This document shows, piece by piece, positions 38,190-46,907 of a DNA stretch of 64,000 bases. The DNA is from a virus. The first letter of the stretch is position 1, and the number at the start of each line of letters is the position of its first letter. The position numbers and the translations under genes are program-made. The notes beneath the pieces are model-generated. The model did not search any database. It saw only the letters and a program-made list of their open reading frames with translations, and was not told where the DNA came from. The stretch covers positions 19,421-83,420 of the IMG/VR virus record IMGVR_UViG_3300042731_008413. The stretch is one strand, 5' to 3'.

Positions 38190-38815
38190 CAAAACATCTC
38201 CAACTGTTCAGCTTTGGCCTTGGGTTTCGGCTTGTTTTCTTCTTTGATCTCAAAATCTCTAGCTCTAACGGCCTCGTAAATCAACTTGTTCTTATTTTCA
38301 AAGATACCCCAGGTAAACCAGGCCACTGGAAACTGCGCTCCGCCCCCGTCCCATCCCTTGTTGGGCATCTTGAAGTTTATTCGTTTGTTTAACAGGATGA
38401 CTTCGATGCTATATTCTCGGAACATTTTTTGGGCTGTAGCTGCCCCCAATGTTTCGACTGGCAACAGGAGGGCAAATGGTTTGCCTAATTCATAGGACCG
38501 TTTCAGCCACTTGTACTTAATACTGTATGGGGGATTAGTTACCTGGCAATCCCAGGATTTAGGTTCGTAACTAAAGAAGTTCTGACCATTCAGGATTTCA
38601 GATTCGATGATATTTGTGAGGCCGTGGTATTTTAGTCCATCTATCAAGTAGCCATCTCCTCTGGCCGGCTCCCAAATTTTCCAGGATGATCTCAAGTAAG
38701 GAGCCAGTGGGTCAATGGCATACGGAGGACTCTGGCAAGCATCATACCCTTTGGGGGTGTAGACATCACCTTTTTTATTAGATTTTTGATCTCGTTTGTA
38801 GTTGTATCCTATCAC
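38189..38815 (-). CDS. N6-adenine DNA methyltransferase-like protein
   Basis: 208 residues, GTG start with GGAGGA upstream. Motif I WEPARGDGYL (SAM binding) and motif IV VTNPPYSIKY (NPPY catalytic) identify an adenine methyltransferase core without a large recognition domain. The C-terminus KPKPKAKAEQLEMF resembles a sliding-clamp-binding tail. May protect phage DNA from restriction. Confidence 0.78.
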   Translation of the reverse strand: MIGYNYKRDQKSNKKGDVYTPKGYDACQSPPYAIDPLAPYLRSSWKIWEPARGDGYLIDGLKYHGLTNIIESEILNGQNFFSYEPKSWDCQVTNPPYSIKYKWLKRSYELGKPFALLLPVETLGAATAQKMFREYSIEVILLNKRINFKMPNKGWDGGGAQFPVAWFTWGIFENKNKLIYEAVRARDFEIKEENKPKPKAKAEQLEMF

Positions 38816-38858
38816 AGAATCCTCCGATCCAAATTTTGAAAATTTTTCCGTGGGGGCT

Positions 38859-39143
38859 TTACTTGTCCCTGTATTCCTTCAAAGCCTCTTCAAATTGCTC
38901 TTTTGACCAGTCCCCTGATTGCCACCATTCAGCCGCTTTCCAAACTGGCGGCAATCTATCCAGATAGGCATTGAGTCTCTCTTCTGTTTTTTCTATGAGC
39001 GACAACATTGCCAGGGTTTCTACCTGAGCATCAATTGCTCTCACAGAGCGCAAAAACTCCGCCATATCCCGAATGTCTTGCTGATGAACTAACAACTCAT
39101 CTGGTTCTCTATGACACAAATAATTAAATGCCCCGCCTGACAT
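38859..39143 (-). CDS. Conserved phage hypothetical protein
   Basis: 94 residues beginning MSGGAFNYLCHREPDELLVH, an N-terminus common to an uncharacterised phage/plasmid family. Helical, Trp-rich C-terminus (KAAEWWQSGDWSKEQFEEAL). Function unknown. Confidence 0.6.
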   Translation of the reverse strand: MSGGAFNYLCHREPDELLVHQQDIRDMAEFLRSVRAIDAQVETLAMLSLIEKTEERLNAYLDRLPPVWKAAEWWQSGDWSKEQFEEALKEYRDK

Positions 39144-39152
39144 ATCTACCTC

Positions 39153-39506
39153 CTACACCATCACCTTCGGTGGCAACGGCAATTTAATCCCAATCGGCTT
39201 CCACAGATGCAACACGTTGGGGTGCCGGTTGACGTAATTCGACCTGGCCGGGTGGTACTGAATGACTACTTCTTCGTCATCCCAGAAATCGCCTTTGACT
39301 TCACACATCTCTTCCCAGGTCGGGGTGCCGGCCCCCTTAAAAGGGCTTACCGAAACGTGTTCCCAACCCAACTTGTCTGAAACGATGACGTTCATAATTC
39401 GCCCCGAAGTGCAATGCACCCGAAAAGCTCCGTTCATCCCATCGGCTTCGATTGAGGCCATTTTGCCTTTTGTCACCCGAACTGCACTCAACGGCTTGTC
39501 TCTCAT
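39153..39506 (-). CDS. Conserved hypothetical protein
   Basis: 117 residues from ATG 39506 (ATGA overlap with the SLOG gene). DDEEVVIQYHPARSNYVNRH, VLHLWKP is a pattern I recognise from uncharacterised phage proteins. No enzymatic assignment. Confidence 0.6.
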   Translation of the reverse strand: MRDKPLSAVRVTKGKMASIEADGMNGAFRVHCTSGRIMNVIVSDKLGWEHVSVSPFKGAGTPTWEEMCEVKGDFWDDEEVVIQYHPARSNYVNRHPNVLHLWKPIGIKLPLPPKVMV

Positions 39507-40063
39507 AAGTTCATCCTCAACTGCACCGAATTCCTTTTGGCCATCGGCTGTATCGTCTTCATTTGCCTTGTCCGGGGGTTGATTCGCAAGTAAGGCCGCC
39601 CCCGAGAGATGGCATACTTGATACAATTGTCGGTGCCGCCCCCGGAGCCGTCGTGAACGGCAACCAAGAGGTCGCTGTAGTCTACCAGGTATTTATTCCG
39701 GGCGTCCAGCTTCCAGACCTCATGAAACCCCTGATTGACGTAATGGACCAGATCGGCCTGTTCCAGCAACCATTCCAGGTGCTTCCAGGCTTGCCAGGGC
39801 CAGTTATCTCCAAAGGAAGGGTAGGGCATCACCATCGTCAACCTGATATTCATTCCCTCCCGACGCAACAGCCACGCCTCAAACGCGGCAATCTGGTCCG
39901 TTCCCTGAGCGCAGCCCGACATTACCTCCAGCCCCTCTTTTTCGAGGCATAGGCCGCGCAATTGGTCTGAAATGACGTTTTGGAGCCAGGTTTTGGTGGG
40001 GGTGTGGCCATAACCACCCAGTTTTGGGGGGCGGTGACCGGTAAAAGCTACTTTGTAGGTCAT
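39503..40063 (-). CDS. SLOG-superfamily protein (YspA/DUF1273-like)
   Basis: 186 residues. FTGHRPPKLGGY and MSGCAQGTDQIAAFEAWLLR are the Rossmann-like SLOG motifs, which bind nucleotides or nucleotide-derived signals. Phage members may counter or sense nucleotide-signalling defence; that role is inference. Operator copy 5 lies 43 bp upstream. Confidence 0.75.
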   Translation of the reverse strand: MTYKVAFTGHRPPKLGGYGHTPTKTWLQNVISDQLRGLCLEKEGLEVMSGCAQGTDQIAAFEAWLLRREGMNIRLTMVMPYPSFGDNWPWQAWKHLEWLLEQADLVHYVNQGFHEVWKLDARNKYLVDYSDLLVAVHDGSGGGTDNCIKYAISRGRPYLRINPRTRQMKTIQPMAKRNSVQLRMNL

Positions 40064-40071
40064 AAAGTTCT

Positions 40072-40090
40072 CCTTCGATAAAATCAGGAC
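40072..40090. repeat. Degenerate dispersed short repeat (SDR)
   Basis: CTTCGATAAAATCAGGACG, a variant of the CCTTCGACAAGCTCAGG element also found at 42780 and 61805. Here it lies in the leader of the SLOG gene. Confidence 0.4.
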
Positions 40091-40105
40091 GTATCCTTGT
40101 GGGGC

Positions 40106-40120
40106 TATTACACTGTAATA
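40106..40120. promoter_or_regulatory. 15-bp palindromic operator copy 5
   Basis: TATTACACTGTAATA, a perfect dyad, in the intergenic region upstream of the SLOG gene. Confidence 0.6.
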
Positions 40121-40141
40121 GAATAATAGCCCCAGGCTATC

Positions 40142-41242
40142 TCAAAACGGAATCTCGTCTTCATCATATCCGGGATGGTCATCAACCCCATCATCCGGCA
40201 TTTCAGGTTCCGTGGGGTCCGGATTCTCCGCCAACCACCTGGCCGCCTCCTGCCTGGCCATCGGGTCAACGTCGGTCTTGAACCATTCCTTGGGTCCCCC
40301 AACCTTGTCCAGAGGCTTGCCCAATAGCCACCCCGCAAAAGCCAGCCCCTCGTATTGCTTGAGGGCGTTGGCTGAAATGGTGACTTCACCCGATTCTTCA
40401 TCGGTCTGCCGGGCCACAAAGACCCAATCCAGGAGGCGATGATACCGCTCGCGGGCCAATTCGTGTGTTTCACCGGCCTCTTCTGCTTTATCAGTATCGG
40501 GCACAAAGAACAACAGTGGTCCCTGGGACCCGATCAGACTGGCCACCTTTTCGTGAATGGGGGCGTCGGTTTTGTCGTTCTTCTTGAAGCCCGCCGATTT
40601 TTGGAGAGCGTCTTGCAAGGTCGCCGGGTCCCATGGTCGCTTATTGCCTACCTTGGCTTTGGTGGCTTGTTGAGGCTGCCCCTTGGCTACTCGCACTCCA
40701 ATTTTGCTGATTTGCTGCCTTTTATGCTGCTTCTGGTAAACAAACAGTTCAACCTGTTTGCCAACCCAATCGGCATATTTTGGACCAAACAAAGCAATCA
40801 ACTGTTGTTCATCCTCTTTGCCCCGCAGGAGGACTCTTTGTTCCGGCAAGGTATTGAATAACGGATTCGGCGCTTTGAAGACAAGAGCTAACGTCTTTGT
40901 TTTTTCTTGTTGGAATGGATTCCAGCGCATTTGCCCCAGGACATCCTTGATTTCCACTTGCCATGCCTGGCCCTGTAAATCTTCTGCATCCAGGTAATCC
41001 CGGCCCCAAAATTCATCGGCGCTTTTGCCAACTAAACTTTCGCTCATTTCAATCTCCCATATATCCTTAATAGATTTTTTACCAACAATTTGCTCATCCA
41101 CCTGCCCGATGACGTAAGCCCACATCTCTTCCGGGCTTTTGCCTTTCATTTCGGGCTGTTCCAGGCTGATCTGGACCGAGGCATATTCCTCGTTGCCCGG
41201 AAATTTCATTCCGTAGAAATAAACCGCCTTGTCTGTTGTCAT
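40142..41242 (-). CDS. Recombination/replication protein with SSB-like acidic tail
   Basis: 366 residues. No family recognised for the body, but the end GYDEDEIPF is an SSB-type C-terminal tail (acidic residues then I-P-F), which recruits replication and repair proteins. Residues 180-215 are basic and lysine-rich. Its neighbourhood (regulator, ParB-like protein) is early-type. It may be an ssDNA-binding protein or an annealing factor. Confidence 0.55.
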   Translation of the reverse strand: MTTDKAVYFYGMKFPGNEEYASVQISLEQPEMKGKSPEEMWAYVIGQVDEQIVGKKSIKDIWEIEMSESLVGKSADEFWGRDYLDAEDLQGQAWQVEIKDVLGQMRWNPFQQEKTKTLALVFKAPNPLFNTLPEQRVLLRGKEDEQQLIALFGPKYADWVGKQVELFVYQKQHKRQQISKIGVRVAKGQPQQATKAKVGNKRPWDPATLQDALQKSAGFKKNDKTDAPIHEKVASLIGSQGPLLFFVPDTDKAEEAGETHELARERYHRLLDWVFVARQTDEESGEVTISANALKQYEGLAFAGWLLGKPLDKVGGPKEWFKTDVDPMARQEAARWLAENPDPTEPEMPDDGVDDHPGYDEDEIPF

Positions 41243-41466
41243 TCACTCCTCTCCAAAAACCTGGTAATGGTGTCTTGGGGGAAGGCCAGGCGGTACTCTT
41301 CCGGTCCAAATTCTTGCAAAAAGGCCAACCTAAACCCGGCGCTGACCCGACGCTTCCCATTTCGATACAGACTGATAGTGCTTTGGTCGAAGTTCAGCTT
41401 TCCAGCCAACTCGTAGCCTGACATCTCTTTGGCTTTCATCCATCGACTCAGTTCGTTTTCGCTCAT
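41239..41466 (-). CDS. Cro/CI-like helix-turn-helix regulator
   Basis: 75 residues with an XRE HTH: MSGYELAGKLNFDQSTISLY, RNGKRRVSAGFRL. Small enough to be a Cro-type repressor and a candidate for binding one of the two palindrome families found here. Overlaps the small membrane gene upstream (ATGA). Confidence 0.75.
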   Translation of the reverse strand: MSENELSRWMKAKEMSGYELAGKLNFDQSTISLYRNGKRRVSAGFRLAFLQEFGPEEYRLAFPQDTITRFLERSE

Positions 41467-41567
41467 TGCATCACCACCCAGACCATCGTGGCGGCCAGGA
41501 CTATCAGATAAACCACGGCCACCACGATAATAATCTTGTCGATGTTATCAGTATACCACTTTTTCAT
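41463..41567 (-). CDS. 34-residue membrane protein
   Basis: MKKWYTDNIDKIIIVVAVVY followed by LIVLAATMVWVVMQ: one transmembrane helix after a short hydrophilic N-terminus. ATGA overlaps with both neighbours show it is translated in the operon. Function unknown; phage small membrane proteins often modulate exclusion or lysis. Confidence 0.65.
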   Translation of the reverse strand: MKKWYTDNIDKIIIVVAVVYLIVLAATMVWVVMQ

Positions 41568-42280
41568 AAGGCTTTGACCTCCACCACCAGCCCACCCCAC
41601 TCCACCTGAATCGTCTCCCCACCGTTCAACCGCGGCCAGGTGTCCCCGTTCAGGACCAAAGGTGGCTGGTACTCTTCTTCCAGGCCGATTGGTAACGCTG
41701 GCAAGTCATCTAAAGAAAACGACTGGCTGTCGAACTGGTTTCGTAGCTCTCGGGCCAGCTTGATGGTTGGCTTTTCGTCCGTAGCCAAAACCATCTGCAT
41801 CTCTTCCGGGAGGGGTGGTTGGTCTCGGGTGCCGGCGGCTATCAGCCCGGCGTTTTTGGGGCAATCGCCGGTCAAAAGTCGCTCTTGAAGTTCCGGTATC
41901 AGGCTATTTAATTTGTGTAGCTGGCTGATCTCTGGCTGGCTGACCCCAACCATTTTGGCGATCTCTATCTGGGGTAGTCCTTCGATCTCGATCAGATACC
42001 GAATGTCCAGGGCCTTTTTCATCGGGTTATCTCTGACACCCATATTAGCGGCCAGGCTTTGCAGGTGAAAATCGAGGTCGTCCATCTCTTCCACCTGGCA
42101 CCAAATTTCGTCCTCACCTTTTGTCCTGGCCACATCGATTCTGCCGTGGCCATCCACGACCTCAAACGTTCCATCCGGGAGCGGCCTGACCTTGGCCGGG
42201 TGAATCTGGTCCAGGTCCATCTTCTTGGGGGGAGACGGAACGTATTTTATCTGGCCGATGGGTATGGGTTGAAATTTCAT
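41564..42280 (-). CDS. ParB/Srx-like protein
   Basis: 238 residues. VVDGHGRIDVARTKG is the ParB N-terminal (Srx-like, CTP-type) GxGR-like loop and the centre has an HTH (LPQIEIAKMVGVSQPEISQL). Phage ParB-like proteins act in partition, as nucleases, or as transcription regulators. No parA is present; partition here is probably ParM/ParR. Confidence 0.75.
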   Translation of the reverse strand: MKFQPIPIGQIKYVPSPPKKMDLDQIHPAKVRPLPDGTFEVVDGHGRIDVARTKGEDEIWCQVEEMDDLDFHLQSLAANMGVRDNPMKKALDIRYLIEIEGLPQIEIAKMVGVSQPEISQLHKLNSLIPELQERLLTGDCPKNAGLIAAGTRDQPPLPEEMQMVLATDEKPTIKLARELRNQFDSQSFSLDDLPALPIGLEEEYQPPLVLNGDTWPRLNGGETIQVEWGGLVVEVKAL

Positions 42281-42600
42281 TATTCCCCCCTCAATCGGAG
42301 TGCCATTTCCATATCGGCAATGGCTCTGGCTAGATTCGAGATAGCCGCTTCAAAATAGCCATCCCGGTCTTTGTGTGGGTATGGCAACGGCTTGAAATAA
42401 AGCGGCTGGTATTTGGTCCGATCTAACAAAATGCACTGAATCGGCCTATCGCCATCCGGGTCCGGCTCCCACTTCAGCCGAGCTATATTGATGATGATGT
42501 CTGATAGCTCCCGGATATCCCCCGGCTTTACAGGTGCCCATCCCCCATCTGACACTCGCTTTTCCATCAAAAACACTTTGATTTGTTCATTGATGCTCAT
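42280..42600 (-). CDS. Hypothetical protein
   Basis: 106 residues from ATG 42600 (AGGAGG 6 nt upstream). Helical ends and a central YFKPLPYPHKDRDGYFEAAI. No family recognised. Overlaps the ParB-like gene by one base. Confidence 0.5.
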   Translation of the reverse strand: MSINEQIKVFLMEKRVSDGGWAPVKPGDIRELSDIIINIARLKWEPDPDGDRPIQCILLDRTKYQPLYFKPLPYPHKDRDGYFEAAISNLARAIADMEMALRLRGE

Positions 42601-42908
42601 TTTATCCTCCTGTCTCATTACCCCTCGATTTTACTCGGGGTGTACCCCTGACCACCACCTGCCGGGGTTGCGTCGGCCTTGTGCCGATCTCTCCTGTTGT
42701 GAATACTGTTGCGTTTAGCAAAATTAGCAGCGTTGGCTTTTCCCCGCTATTTCACCCCCACCTGCGGCAATGTTGGCACCCTTCGATAAACTCAGGATGT
42801 AACCATCCAGCAAGGCTCTTTTGGGGGGATTCGAGGCCGGTCGTTTCCGGCAATCCGCTTTCTCATCGGATGAGGGACCCGTACTTTTAGTCGCCTGGGT
42901 GGGCGATC
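42601..42908. other. Gap without a convincing gene, with hairpins and a dispersed repeat
   Basis: Minus-strand hairpins CTCATC-c-GATGAG and GCCGG/CCGGC (42840-42875), CCCC...GGGG near 42625-42645, and an SDR copy at 42780-42801. A 63-codon minus ORF here translates the SDR as LSLSKG and looks spurious. Confidence 0.4.
42780..42801. repeat. Dispersed short repeat (SDR) copy
   Basis: CCCTTCGATAAACTCAGGAT, matching the inverted-repeat element also at 61805 inside a methyltransferase gene. Such elements are scattered widely in some bacterial genomes and mark exchange with host DNA. Confidence 0.55.
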
Positions 42909-43766
42909 TTACCACTCCGTCACCACCGGTTCATAGCCTGCCTGGGCCACTTTGCCGGCAATATTGTGAACATCGGCCTTGGGTATCTCGAAGTGCAACG
43001 GCAACGACAAGAAAGCGGCTGATGCCCATTGGATGCCATAGCCTTCTACGACGGGTTCGATATCATATCCTGGCACATTTCCGGTCCAGAGGGATGATCC
43101 TGATTTTACTTGAAAGCGCACCCAATCATACTGAATTGGTTCGAGTAACTCCACGTCTTCATTCAAAGTGTGATTTAGCATCGATAGGTCCCGAAGAGCC
43201 AGGGTGCAGGGTTCCGGGTACAAATCGTAGTTACCGATCAACTCCATTGTTTTGGGGTGATGGCCTGATATGCCCTCTTCTCCCAAATTGGTATGCCACC
43301 AATCCTGGTTTTCAGCAAAGTGATTAAATAGTTTGCATCCTACCAACGGTCTATTTTGCCTTGCCAGCCCAAACCCAAACAACGGCAAAGCCCTGGGATG
43401 AACCAGGACTTGCCTACTAACACCAGACGTTAATTTGTAAAAGTTGGGATCGCTTAAGATTACGCGGGACAATTTTCTGGATGTTCCCCAATTTCGGCCT
43501 TCTTCCACAAAACTCCAGGCCGAGGGGTAACCCGGTCCACCTTTGCCCCCATCGATGCCAATATAGATAACCAGGTGGTAGACACCGTTACTGTCAACCA
43601 TAATCTGATACCCCCGCTGCCGGGGCTTGGGTCTTACGGGGTCCAACAAAAAGTGTTCGATGGACATCCCGGAGGCCCCGACGCCACAACAGGCGTACAA
43701 GCCCCCTTTGTCCCTCTTGTCTCCGCACCCCCGCCCGTTGGGGGGATTGATTGTTAGTTCCATCAT
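42909..43766 (-). CDS. Hypothetical protein after the pentapeptide gene
   Basis: 285 residues from ATG 43766 overlapping the pentapeptide stop. The open frame extends upstream as PQRG repeats, which are only the shadow of the pentapeptide DNA. Begins [20 protein letters not shown]; contains [20 protein letters not shown]. No family recognised; mixed alpha/beta. Confidence 0.5.
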   Translation of the reverse strand: MMELTINPPNGRGCGDKRDKGGLYACCGVGASGMSIEHFLLDPVRPKPRQRGYQIMVDSNGVYHLVIYIGIDGGKGGPGYPSAWSFVEEGRNWGTSRKLSRVILSDPNFYKLTSGVSRQVLVHPRALPLFGFGLARQNRPLVGCKLFNHFAENQDWWHTNLGEEGISGHHPKTMELIGNYDLYPEPCTLALRDLSMLNHTLNEDVELLEPIQYDWVRFQVKSGSSLWTGNVPGYDIEPVVEGYGIQWASAAFLSLPLHFEIPKADVHNIAGKVAQAGYEPVVTEW

Positions 43767-44254
43767 AATCCCCTTGTTAATTCGTTTTTTACTACATCTC
43801 TGAGGTCCGCCCATCTGAGGTTTGCCCCGCTGAGGTTCGCCTCTCTGAGGTCTGCCTCGCTGAGGTTCGCCCCCCTGAGGTCCGCCCATCTGAGGTTCGC
43901 CTCTCTGAGGTCTGCCCCGCTGAGGTTCGCCTCTCTGAGGTCTGCCTCGCTGAGGTTCGCCCCGCTGAGGTCCGCCCATCTGAGGTCCGCCCCGCTGAGG
44001 TCCGCCCCGCTGAGGTCCGCCCCGCTGAGGTTCGCCTGGATTTTGGACGGAATTAACCCATAATAAATAGCCCACCCGATCATTTTCTTGAGATCGGTTT
44101 TTACCACATTCTGCCAGAAAGACTCTGACTCTTCTTTTGTTCCCCATAGGGGGCTAATGTCCAGTCCTTTGGGGTACATCACCAAGAATCTACTGGTTAG
44201 AGGGCAAGTCATATCAATACCCTTGTTTTTCAATACTTCTTCTGTTATCTTCAT
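43763..44254 (-). CDS. Pentapeptide-repeat protein
   Basis: 163 residues from ATG 44254 with GGAGAG upstream. Residues 74-152 are A(D/N)L(S/R)x repeats ([20 protein letters not shown]...), which form a right-handed quadrilateral beta-helix. Encoded by about sixteen 15-bp DNA repeats. Family members can mimic DNA and inhibit gyrase, but most have unknown roles. Confidence 0.85.
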   Translation of the reverse strand: MKITEEVLKNKGIDMTCPLTSRFLVMYPKGLDISPLWGTKEESESFWQNVVKTDLKKMIGWAIYYGLIPSKIQANLSGADLSGADLSGADLRWADLSGANLSEADLREANLSGADLREANLRWADLRGANLSEADLREANLSGANLRWADLRDVVKNELTRGL

Positions 44255-44255
44255 T

Positions 44256-44450
44256 TCATCTCTCCTTTTGGTGCTGGTGCGACTTGACAAAGGCGGTCAC
44301 TTTTTGATTCCACTCTTGCCCGGTTTCATTGTTGTAGAAAATGGTCTTGTTGCAAAGATGGCATTCTACGTTGTAGACAGAATTTGCGGGACCTATTGTC
44401 AAAACCGTGATGTGGGTGGGCCACCCCTCGACTGTGCGCTGATTCGTCAT
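44256..44450 (-). CDS. Small hypothetical protein with CxxC
   Basis: 64 residues ([20 protein letters not shown]..., [12 protein letters not shown]). One CxxC and two His near the C-terminus could bind zinc. GGAGAG ribosome site. Function unknown. Confidence 0.5.
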   Translation of the reverse strand: MTNQRTVEGWPTHITVLTIGPANSVYNVECHLCNKTIFYNNETGQEWNQKVTAFVKSHQHQKER

Positions 44451-44451
44451 T

Positions 44452-44724
44452 TCATCTCTCCTTTGTTGTTTTTACGCCCCCAGGTCGCCAGCCTTGAGTT
44501 GATTTGCATATTGACTTTAGAATATTCATCCCCAACACCCAAGTTGGTTGATAGAAATTTTTGCTATCTATTGGCGAAACCCTCCTCTCGTTTAAGGCTA
44601 TTATTAGCACCTCAACATCATTATAACCGATTTCTTGACAAATGTCAAGTATCAAATTTGTTAATGTACGCCCAAACCTATTGACATCTCTCCCAAAATG
44701 TGTTAAGGTACTCTTGCAGATCAA
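44452..44724 (-). CDS. Doubtful ORF overlapping divergent promoters
   Basis: 90 codons including LILDICQEIGYNDVEVLIIA, which looks protein-like. However, its start overlaps the parM leader and a strong minus promoter (-10 at 44620) lies inside it, so the 5' half would not be transcribed from that promoter. Confidence 0.25.
   Translation of the reverse strand: MICKSTLTHFGRDVNRFGRTLTNLILDICQEIGYNDVEVLIIALNERRVSPIDSKNFYQPTWVLGMNILKSICKSTQGWRPGGVKTTKER
44620..44648 (-). promoter_or_regulatory. Consensus sigma70 promoter, leftward
   Basis: Minus strand TTGACA (44643-44648), 17 nt, TATAAT (44620-44625). The -35 lies in the dyad CTTGACA-AA-TGTCAAG (44634-44649), which may be an operator. Drives 44450 leftward. 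Confidence 0.75.
44681..44709 (+). promoter_or_regulatory. Putative par operon promoter
   Basis: TTGACA 44681-44686, 17 nt, TAAGGT 44704-44709 (weak -10). Divergent from the promoter at 44620. Confidence 0.5.
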
Positions 44725-44800
44725 CTAGGTTTCTCGGGTAGAGGCCAGAGGTCCTACGCGGTCATCCCGGTTGATCTGCTAAATAGTCAAGGTACTGTTA
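44704..44800 (+). promoter_or_regulatory. parM leader hairpin and candidate centromere
   Basis: GCAGATCAAC (44716-44725) pairs perfectly with GTTGATCTGC (44770-44779), enclosing CGGG/CCCG and GTAG/CTAC helices. The direct repeat AAGGTACT flanks it (44705-44712 and 44789-44796). In ParMR systems the centromere repeats lie just upstream of parM, so this may be parC, an RNA regulator, or both. Confidence 0.5.
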
Positions 44801-44819
44801 GATTACAAAAGGAGGATGT

Positions 44820-45827
44820 ATGGCTAAAGCAAAAGTGCAGTACAATGTAGTCTCCATCGATGTGGGATATGGTTTTGTTAAAGCCCTCAAGTCATTGGAA
44901 GAGAAGCCGGTTGTGTTCCACAGCCTGATTGCGCCGGTTCGAGAGGGGTTCGATTCCGGGTTCGGCAAAAAGCGAACGGCTATCGAGATTGACGGCCAAC
45001 CCTATTACGTGGGGTGGGATGCCAGCTTCAGCAAGCTGGCCCGCCAGACCATCGACCGGGACCGGATCAAAACCGATGAGTTCAAGGTCTTGTTCCTGTC
45101 TGCCCTCAACCGGTTGTACCCTTCCGGGGCCTCCGGTCTTTTGGTGGCCACCGGTTTACCAGGTGGCTGGATGGGCGACTCGGAAGCCCTCTCCAAAGCC
45201 TTGGCCGGCAAGTTCAACGTCAAGGTTGGCAGTCGCACCGTAGGCTACGAAATCGCTCAGGTTGTACCTTGCCCCCAGGTTTTCGGTAGCTGGATGCGAG
45301 AGGCTTTTACTATCAACGGCAACGGCAAGCCGACCGTAACCGACGCCCAGATAGCCAACGAACCGACCTTCCTGGTCGATTTCGGCAACGGTACTACCGG
45401 TTACGCTTTTATGAACGGGGCCTACATTGCCGACTACAGTGGTTCCGTTGACGTGGGAATGTCCAACGTCATCAGCGGTCTTTCCCAGGCTTGTAGCCGG
45501 GAGTTCGCTTACGAACCCCCCTACACCGAGTTGGTCAAGGCTCTCATCACCGGCAAGCTCAACGTCTACAACAAGGCCGAGAACGTGTCCGCTCTCTTTG
45601 CCCCCTACAAGGCCGAGGTCATTGACAAGGTGTTGGCCGACGTCCGCTCGGCCTGGAAGGACGTTATCAAGCAGGGGCGGACGCTGTTATTGACCGGAGG
45701 CGGGGCCTCGGTCTTGGGTGACGATTTCCGCCGCCAGTTCGGTCACCCCAACACCGTGATCTTGCCAGACTCTCAGATAGCCAACGCTCAGGGACTCTTG
45801 ATCTATGGCCGATACCGAGCAAACTAA
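44820..45827 (+). CDS. parM: ParM-like actin-family partition ATPase
   Basis: 335 residues, GGAGG site. Actin-fold motifs: VVSIDVGYGFVKALKS (phosphate 1), FLVDFGNGTTGYAFM (phosphate 2), LLLTGGGASVLGDDF (adenosine). Polymerises to push plasmid copies apart. Followed by a ribbon-helix-helix gene, the standard type II partition order, supporting maintenance as a circular plasmid-like prophage. Confidence 0.82.
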   Translation: MAKAKVQYNVVSIDVGYGFVKALKSLEEKPVVFHSLIAPVREGFDSGFGKKRTAIEIDGQPYYVGWDASFSKLARQTIDRDRIKTDEFKVLFLSALNRLYPSGASGLLVATGLPGGWMGDSEALSKALAGKFNVKVGSRTVGYEIAQVVPCPQVFGSWMREAFTINGNGKPTVTDAQIANEPTFLVDFGNGTTGYAFMNGAYIADYSGSVDVGMSNVISGLSQACSREFAYEPPYTELVKALITGKLNVYNKAENVSALFAPYKAEVIDKVLADVRSAWKDVIKQGRTLLLTGGGASVLGDDFRRQFGHPNTVILPDSQIANAQGLLIYGRYRAN

Positions 45828-46101
45828 GACCAGTCTCTATATCAGCCGGCGGCACAGGCAGACCTGGATTCGCTTCTGTCAGGAAGTTGACCGCCATGAC
45901 CGCTCAGACTGGGTAATGCGGGCCATTGGGGAAAAATTGGATCGTGACTCTGGCCGGCAAATCACCCAGACCGATCTTCGCCAGGCTCTCCGGGAGGAGT
46001 TACAAGCGGCCTTGCGAAACGTTCAGGCCATCGAACAACCATCGTCGGACCAGGAGTATGACAACCTGGCCGACAAAATCTTAGGAGGCATAGACTTTTG
46101 A
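45805..46101 (+). CDS. parR: ParR-like centromere-binding protein
   Basis: 98 residues overlapping parM by 23 nt. N-terminal ribbon-helix-helix (TKTSLYISRRHRQTWIRFCQ, SDWVMRAIGEKL) and an acidic helical tail that would bind ParM filaments. Identification rests on fold and on linkage to parM. Confidence 0.7.
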   Translation: MADTEQTKTSLYISRRHRQTWIRFCQEVDRHDRSDWVMRAIGEKLDRDSGRQITQTDLRQALREELQAALRNVQAIEQPSSDQEYDNLADKILGGIDF

Positions 46102-46907
46102 ACCAAAAATTTAACTCTTTCGATATCGAGCAAGCCGATTCTTTCCCGGATTCCGGGGTCATCGAGGATTACGCGGCCCTGGGCATCACCTGCGCCGCCT
46201 GTGTGCGCTCCGATGATCTCCTGGATTCAATCAATAACCCCGGTAGGCCGAATTTAACCCCGCCTTTGACCTACTACGCCGGGATGTACCAAAACCAGGT
46301 TCAGCCCCGAATGGATTCTCTGGAACTCGGGGAGCTTATCGAATATCTTCTGGAAGAAGCCCGGCAGGGGTATGCCCCGTTGACCTGGAACGGAGCCAGC
46401 TACGATTTTCGGATGCTGGCCGAAGCCTTGCCTGAGTACCGCGACCAGATTCGGGACAATCTTGTTTTTCCCGGTTACGATATGATGTTCCATTTCTTTA
46501 GTTGTAGCGGCCATTTCCTGGGCCTGGACACAGCCTGCAAGGGGCAGGGTATTTCCGGTAAGAATCTCGATCCGATTCTTAAAGACGGCTCTTCGATGAA
46601 CGGCCAGAAGGCGGTAGGCTATTGGCCCGAGCATTACGAAGCGGTCCTGGAATATGTCTCCAATGACGTGGTAGTGCCGGTCTTGTTAGCCCAAAAGGTC
46701 ACTGAGCAAAAAGGTCTCCTGTCCTGGACCGCTCGCTCCGGGCGTTTGACCTCGCTCTCCTTGAACCAGGTCAAAGGCCATTTCTCTCCGTTTCAACAGG
46801 AGTTCCGCTGGCTAACCGTAGCCGAGTGTTTGGCCTTGCCCTCCCCGGACCAATCCTGGATGTCCGATCCGGTCACCAAGGAAGATTTCCTGGCTTACTG
46901 GCTTTGA
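46098..46907 (+). CDS. DEDD-family exonuclease-like protein
   Basis: 269 residues with a TTG start (TTGA overlap, AGGAGG upstream). FNSFDIEQ resembles ExoI (acidic pair), LTWNGASYDFRMLAEAL matches ExoII (N-G-x-x-F-D type), and YVSNDVVVPVLLA fits ExoIII. RNase H-like 3'-5' exonuclease, partner unknown. The first motif is less typical (Glu then Gln). Confidence 0.6.
   Translation: MNQKFNSFDIEQADSFPDSGVIEDYAALGITCAACVRSDDLLDSINNPGRPNLTPPLTYYAGMYQNQVQPRMDSLELGELIEYLLEEARQGYAPLTWNGASYDFRMLAEALPEYRDQIRDNLVFPGYDMMFHFFSCSGHFLGLDTACKGQGISGKNLDPILKDGSSMNGQKAVGYWPEHYEAVLEYVSNDVVVPVLLAQKVTEQKGLLSWTARSGRLTSLSLNQVKGHFSPFQQEFRWLTVAECLALPSPDQSWMSDPVTKEDFLAYWL

Noticed and set aside
42724-42915. 63-codon minus ORF
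   Set aside because: Its central part is a translated dispersed repeat and it lacks a ribosome site.
43767-44147. [10 protein letters not shown] repeat protein upstream of the 42909 gene
   Set aside because: It is the alternative-frame translation of the pentapeptide-repeat DNA, and the real start overlaps the pentapeptide stop.
44935-44965. tRNA-like T-arm sequence (GGTTCGATTCC type)
   Set aside because: Inside parM in a conserved coding context with no acceptor or anticodon stems around it. No tRNA gene was found elsewhere.
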